From NCBI GenBank assembly GCA_017549085.1, contig JAFYVO010000379.1, forward strand, positions 1 to 7,039: DNA of 7,039 bases, given 5' to 3'. Shown piece after piece: positions 6,001 through 7,039 of the stretch (position 1 is its first letter; each line of letters opens with the position of its first letter). Source of the stretch: Thermoguttaceae bacterium. GTDB taxonomy: Bacteria > Planctomycetota > Planctomycetia > Pirellulales > Thermoguttaceae. The translations under genes were made by a program, and so were the position numbers. The notes beneath the pieces are model-generated. The model did no database searches, was not told where the DNA came from, and worked only from the letters and a program-made list of their open reading frames with translations.

Positions 6001-7039
6001 CCGTCGAGCGGATCGACGACGTCTTTGTCGGTCGTAACGACCGTCGACGGAGCTTCGCGGACTTCGAACGTCGTCGTAATAGCGTTGTTGTCGCTCGCTT
6101 CGGAGTCGTCTTCTTCGCCGCGTTCGACGATTTCGTTATCGCTGTCGAGCGTAATCGTCAGCGAGTAAGCGCCGACCGGAAGAACGCCGAGATTTTGACG
6201 CGCGTACAAAACGAGTTCGTCCGGGTCGAGCCAATCGCCGACCGACAACCAGTCGCAATAATCCGATTTCGGTTGATAACGGTAAACGGTTTCGCCGACT
6301 TTTTCGCCGTTCGCGTCGGTAACGACAAAGGAAATCGAGAACTTATCGATCACCATTCCGGACGCGACCGCTTCGAGTTCCGACGCGGCGGCGTTCAGGA
6401 ACGAGAAGTCGAGAACGACGTCTTCGCCGAAGATGTAGTAGTCCTTCTTCTCGCCGTCGCGCGTCGCGTACCAGAAGTTCACCGGTTTTTCGCCGAACGT
6501 CAAGTCCGGAGCGATAACCGTTTGGCATTCGAACGCGCCCATATCGATCGCGTAAATTTCGCCGTCGACCGTCAAACCGACGTAGCGCGAATTCCCCGCC
6601 AGGTCGACGTTGGAAGCGCCCGCCAAAGCGTTCGAACCGGCGTTAATGGCCGGCGAGGTCGCCTTCAACGAGTAGTCGCCGTTATCCGGGTCGTTGAATT
6701 GCGGGTCGACGCCGAGGATCGAGCGGTATTCTTCGACGAGAACGAGTTCGCCGTCGCCGACTTCGACGTCTTCGAGCAACGAATTGCGGAGCGTAACCGA
6801 ACCGTCTTTCGCGATGTAAAGATCGAAGCCAACGGTTTTTTCTTCGGTCGTTTCATCGGCGTCTTCGGAAACGTTCAAGGCGTTGCCGGCGACGATCGTG
6901 TTGTCAAGGACCGCCGTGTCGGCGACGTAGAGGCCGCCGCCGAACGCCGCTTTATTCCCGGCGACCGTCGCGTTCACGAGGGTCAGGTCGAGGGCGTAAA
7001 TCGCGCCCCCCGCCGCGTTCGCGGCGTTGCCGGCCAAGA
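1..7039 (-). CDS. Giant multi-module beta-helix surface protein, internal fragment (both ends outside window)
   Basis: A single reading frame without stops runs through all 2345 complete codons (7037 to 3). Residue numbers used in other entries count from 7037. The translation contains known secreted-protein signatures in a repeated order: SLREA entry motifs, GGAIYN-type parallel beta-helix coils, SPAINAGSNALA plus DMGAxE closing segments, two CARDB-like domains and one cadherin-like domain. No catalytic motif, membrane segment or signal peptide is visible, as expected for an internal fragment. The composition is acidic and rich in Ala, Gly, Val, Asn and Thr, with only six Cys codons (6525, 6255, 5262, 4257, 3828, 786), typical of extracellular repeat proteins. 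Codon use is uniform throughout, so I see no sign of a foreign insertion. In-frame Met codons occur but nothing marks one as a start. Family knowledge supports an adhesin, stalk or cell-surface role; the specific ligand is unknown. I am very sure of the frame and moderately sure of the role. Confidence 0.95.
27..293 (-). other. Cadherin-like domain after module 4
   Basis: Residues 2249-2337 (about 89) follow directly after the last DMGAYE segment. The order of motifs matches bacterial cadherin-like repeats: APTGINVEYAEL, a TTEDVAGTLAATL strand, an acidic cluster VDENDDDTFEYEL, YFALDGDKIVT, and the final strands GVYEFVVRSTDKG and ATVQIVVVN. The acidic cluster and the S-T-D-K-G turn are candidate calcium ligands. 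Such domains usually occur in tandem in extracellular adhesins, so more copies may lie below position 1. The final residues in the window (PAAENYAA) may be the linker to the next domain. Confidence 0.62.
309..584 (-). other. Module 4: closing segment of 'choice-of-anchor Q' type with internal insertion
   Basis: Residues 2152-2243 contain NVDPNF, VGSPAIDAGAANLAVD, LTTDLAGDNRVVG and AIDMGAYE. An insertion of about 30 residues rich in Trp and Lys (ELWKTNPVKAANAWKTW, 475-535) lies between DPNF and SPAID. It makes the segment about 92 residues long compared with 64 in modules 1 and 2. The Trp/Lys richness contrasts with the acidic rest of the protein. Confidence 0.85.
585..1400 (-). repeat. Module 4: right-handed parallel beta-helix with about 6 glycine-signature coils
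   Basis: Residues 1880-2151 begin with the entry strands (LNSTLEIDKSITIDATD) and continue through coils marked GGGIWNAG, GGGLYNLG, SGIYNRG, AGGGLGNF, GAGVLALA and GGGVWAND. Strand ends such as ATITGN, STIENN, SSIGGN and CTVVGN carry the stacked Asn. These coils favour GGG and aromatic variants over the GGAIYN of module 3, so they are an older or separately derived set. A loop with WFARPDNDRPDYS precedes the first coil (about 1150-1195). Confidence 0.85.
1431..1502 (-). other. Module 4: SLREA entry motif
   Basis: Residues 1846-1869 read P-S-T-V-V-T-T-D, then DVVDVTDGLISLREA. Its first 23 coding bases (1480-1502) are identical to those of module 2 (6028-6050). The spacer that follows is only 10 residues (1401-1430) before STVTFAQG, the normal arrangement for CSLREA-type domains. 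This makes module 4 the most typical one. Confidence 0.82.
1518..1742 (-). other. Module 3: closing segment of 'choice-of-anchor Q' type, divergent
   Basis: Residues 1766-1840 contain VDPGF, then LDSVAVDAGNNAYA in place of SPAINAGSNALA, then LSTDLDGAARV and NVDMGAYEF. It is about ten residues longer than the copies in modules 1 and 2 and has lost the SPA triplet. Only five residues (FQFEE) separate it from the next SLREA motif, so this module has no CARDB-like domain. Confidence 0.82.
1743..3203 (-). repeat. Module 3: longest beta-helix, about 15 glycine-signature coils
   Basis: Residues 1279-1765 open with AITFAESVYGKTISL and LTIDRSMTIDG, then run through about 15 coils whose first residues are variants of GGAIYN (GGAIYNAAN at 3005 through GGVSNLG near 1900). 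Coil spacing is mostly 24-29 residues. Strand ends show the usual stacked Asn (FENN, FRGN, FVAN, IAAN). The DNA repeats as well: an 18-base stretch encoding GGAIYN is identical at 2049-2066, 2448-2465, 2835-2852, 2913-2930 and 2988-3005. The higher coil number and nucleotide identity compared with modules 2 and 4 suggest this helix has grown by coil duplication. Confidence 0.88.
2173..2277 (-). repeat. Near-perfect tandem coil duplication, 72-base period
   Basis: Bases 2173-2205 and 2245-2277 are 33-base copies with two mismatches. Their last 22 bases (2184-2205 and 2256-2277) are identical. The period is 72 bases, or 24 codons, which is one coil. The copies encode YNAGTATLTGA and YNAGTATLNGA. 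This is the closest pair of adjacent coils I found and points to a recent duplication by slippage or unequal recombination. Confidence 0.8.
3204..3467 (-). other. Module 3: 88-residue spacer with strand/turn repeats
   Basis: Residues 1191-1278 sit at the same position as the much longer spacer of module 2. The segment has the same style of short strands and turns: LLVEGETFVL, ATYSNGKITLSSGGEL, VEVELADGTTLSW. It begins with a Met-rich run (VEMQMND). It probably belongs to the same kind of element in a shorter version. No known family is recognised. Confidence 0.55.
3468..3539 (-). other. Module 3: SLREA entry motif
   Basis: Residues 1167-1190 read P-S-L-V-V-T-T-E, then DVVDPYDGETSLREA. It aligns without gaps with the motifs of modules 2 and 4. 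The residue before SLREA is Thr instead of the Cys of the named CSLREA family. It directly follows the final VRE strand of the CARDB-like domain, as in module 2. Confidence 0.8.
3543..3992 (-). other. Module 2: CARDB-like beta-sandwich domain
   Basis: Residues 1016-1165 open with PDLGFYEKDGK and close with the canonical CARDB C-terminal hairpin: FEAGQYKLTLTVDS, then VVELDETNN, then VFEVNFAVRE. The D-E-T-N-N turn is the best CARDB hallmark in the window. Between them are strands WDVNIAVGYGNFG and FTLELKTVRLDADG and a more variable part. The first domain (6054-6512) has the same position in its module, the same PDL start and the same V-R-E end, so the two are probably paralogous copies within one gene. 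Confidence 0.72.
4011..4202 (-). other. Module 2: closing segment of 'choice-of-anchor Q' type
   Basis: Residues 946-1009 carry PVDPALD, ASPALNSGSNALA, TTDVSGANRVVG and SVDMGALEY, matching module 1 step for step. It ends the helix and is followed after a few residues by APDLGF, the start of the second CARDB-like domain. Confidence 0.87.
4203..5132 (-). repeat. Module 2: right-handed parallel beta-helix with about 7 glycine-signature coils
   Basis: Residues 636-945 start with the entry strands VTFAENLDGATIKV and ITINRDLTIDAS, which correspond to the TITFA...LTIDG opening of CSLREA-type helices. Rungs then carry GAGIANYG, GAAIYNEG, GGAIYSVG, GGAIYVKDG, GGAVATN, GGALYAWG and GGAIYVRD, each followed by an x-F/I-x-x-N strand end (for example SFSNN, TFEGN, VFEGN, IFTEN). 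An irregular loop lies between the first two coils (4795-4860, DAEDPNVDKLPFD). The last strands (TVYASLIGVADD) lead into a loop with a rare Cys at 4257 and then the closing segment. Confidence 0.85.
5133..5978 (-). other. Module 2: 282-residue DG/NG-turn-rich spacer of unknown fold
   Basis: Residues 354-635 lie between SLREA and the first helix strand (YVTFAENLDG). I do not recognise a family. The segment is a chain of short alternating hydrophobic strands joined by turns of the form [D/E/N/S]-G, about 18 by eye, for example VEDGTQYVL, YPDGTTLVY, YPDGTVKAL, FQNGAVVFEDGSF, LVDGAAVEL, LPSGEVVEF and LENGRRIEFFGDG. This looks like serial beta-hairpins. A tyrosine-rich patch reads MDYYDYIMN (5640-5666), and YYGKTWTTYYEY lies near 5500-5545. 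Codon use matches the flanks, so it is not an obvious recent acquisition. It may be a decorated or binding element that projects from the helix entrance; this is inference. Confidence 0.6.
5979..6050 (-). other. Module 2: SLREA entry motif
   Basis: Residues 330-353 read P-S-T-V-V-T-T-D, then DVVDPLDGEISLREA. This matches the start of CSLREA-type domains, where a short strand, an acidic D-x-x-D-G turn and a SLREAI helix open a beta-helix. The usual Cys before SLREA is replaced by Ile. The same motif recurs at 3468-3539 and 1431-1502 and marks the start of each module. Confidence 0.8.
6054..6512 (-). other. Module 1: CARDB-like beta-sandwich domain
   Basis: Residues 176-328 begin with APDLTF and end with a strand reading TTTFEVRE. 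Inside are the features expected of a CARDB or Ig-like domain: an early strand with DVVLDFSFLN, a hydrophobic strand MVIDKFSISFVV, and the C-terminal hairpin PVGAYSLTITLDSDNEIVE followed by an Asn pair and the last strand. An acidic insertion (GEEDDSEASDNN, about 6090-6125) sits where the family normally has the short D-E-x-N-N turn, and could bind calcium. CARDB domains are adhesion-type modules of bacterial surface proteins; binding here is inferred. It resembles the domain at 3543-3992, which supports a shared origin. Confidence 0.65.
6528..6719 (-). other. Module 1: closing segment of 'choice-of-anchor Q' type
   Basis: Residues 107-170 show the full signature that ends this class of beta-helix: GVDPQF, NGDYSL, TSPAINAGSNALA, DLAGNSRYVG and finally AIDMGAFE. 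In the family this stretch caps the C-terminal end of the helix and marks extracellular proteins whose anchoring signals differ, hence the name. The equivalent segment of module 2 has the same length by these boundaries (64 residues). It is the clearest family identifier in the window. Confidence 0.88.
6720..7037 (-). repeat. Module 1: C-terminal part of a right-handed parallel beta-helix
   Basis: Residues 1-106 are the end of a beta-helix that begins outside the window. Two coils carry the glycine signature (GGAIYALD, then GGGLYVAD), each followed by an Asn-ending strand such as LTLVNATVAGN and VLDNTIVAGN. As in Pmp-like and other pectate-lyase-like helices, the GG turn and the stacked Asn mark one rung. 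After the last rung an acidic loop (SEDADETTEE) interrupts the pattern near 6840-6870. It is followed by strands DLYIAKDGSVTLRNSLL and by the closing segment. The number of upstream coils cannot be seen. Confidence 0.85.

Noticed and set aside
1..7039. Promoter, ribosome binding site, terminator, tRNA or other RNA genes
   Set aside because: The coding frame covers the entire window, and I saw no convincing candidate for any of these within it.
1..7039. Autotransporter beta-barrel, LPXTG, PEP-CTERM or dockerin anchor
   Set aside because: None is visible. The anchor, if present, would be at the C-terminus, which lies below position 1.

Overview
The whole window lies inside one giant protein-coding gene on the minus strand. 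Read in one register (codons occupy plus-strand triplets that begin at multiples of 3), I translated 2345 consecutive codons, from 7037 down to 3, and found no stop. Neither the start nor the end of the gene is present. There is no intergenic DNA here, so no promoter, ribosome binding site, terminator or RNA gene can be expected, and I saw none. Because the frame is open at both edges, a search limited to start-to-stop ORFs misses it and reports only short shadow ORFs in other registers.

The product looks like a secreted or surface-displayed, repetitive, acidic and nearly cysteine-free adhesin or stalk-like protein (six Cys codons by eye). In coding order it has four modules. A full module has a SLREA-type entry motif, a spacer of very variable length, a right-handed parallel beta-helix built from GGAIYN-type coils, a closing segment ending in D-M-G-A-x-E (the 'choice-of-anchor Q' type region), and in some modules a CARDB-like beta-sandwich. 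Module 1 (7037-6054) is the tail of a beta-helix, its closing segment and a CARDB-like domain. Module 2 (6050-3543) is complete and carries a 282-residue spacer. Module 3 (3539-1518) has an 88-residue spacer and the longest helix, about 15 coils, and lacks the CARDB-like domain. Module 4 (1502-309) has a 10-residue spacer and is followed by a cadherin-like domain (293-27).

The DNA is GC-rich and full of CG-containing codons (GCG, TCG, ACG, CGC, with GTC, GAC and AAC). That bias, and giant multi-module beta-helix proteins of this kind, fit Planctomycetota or related PVC-group bacteria. This is a family-level inference and no marker gene in the window tests it.

I found no evidence of a new enzymatic, defence or mobile system. 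The most interesting features are the modular architecture, the DG/NG-turn-rich spacer that varies from 10 to 282 residues at the same point of each module, and signs of recent coil duplication in module 3.
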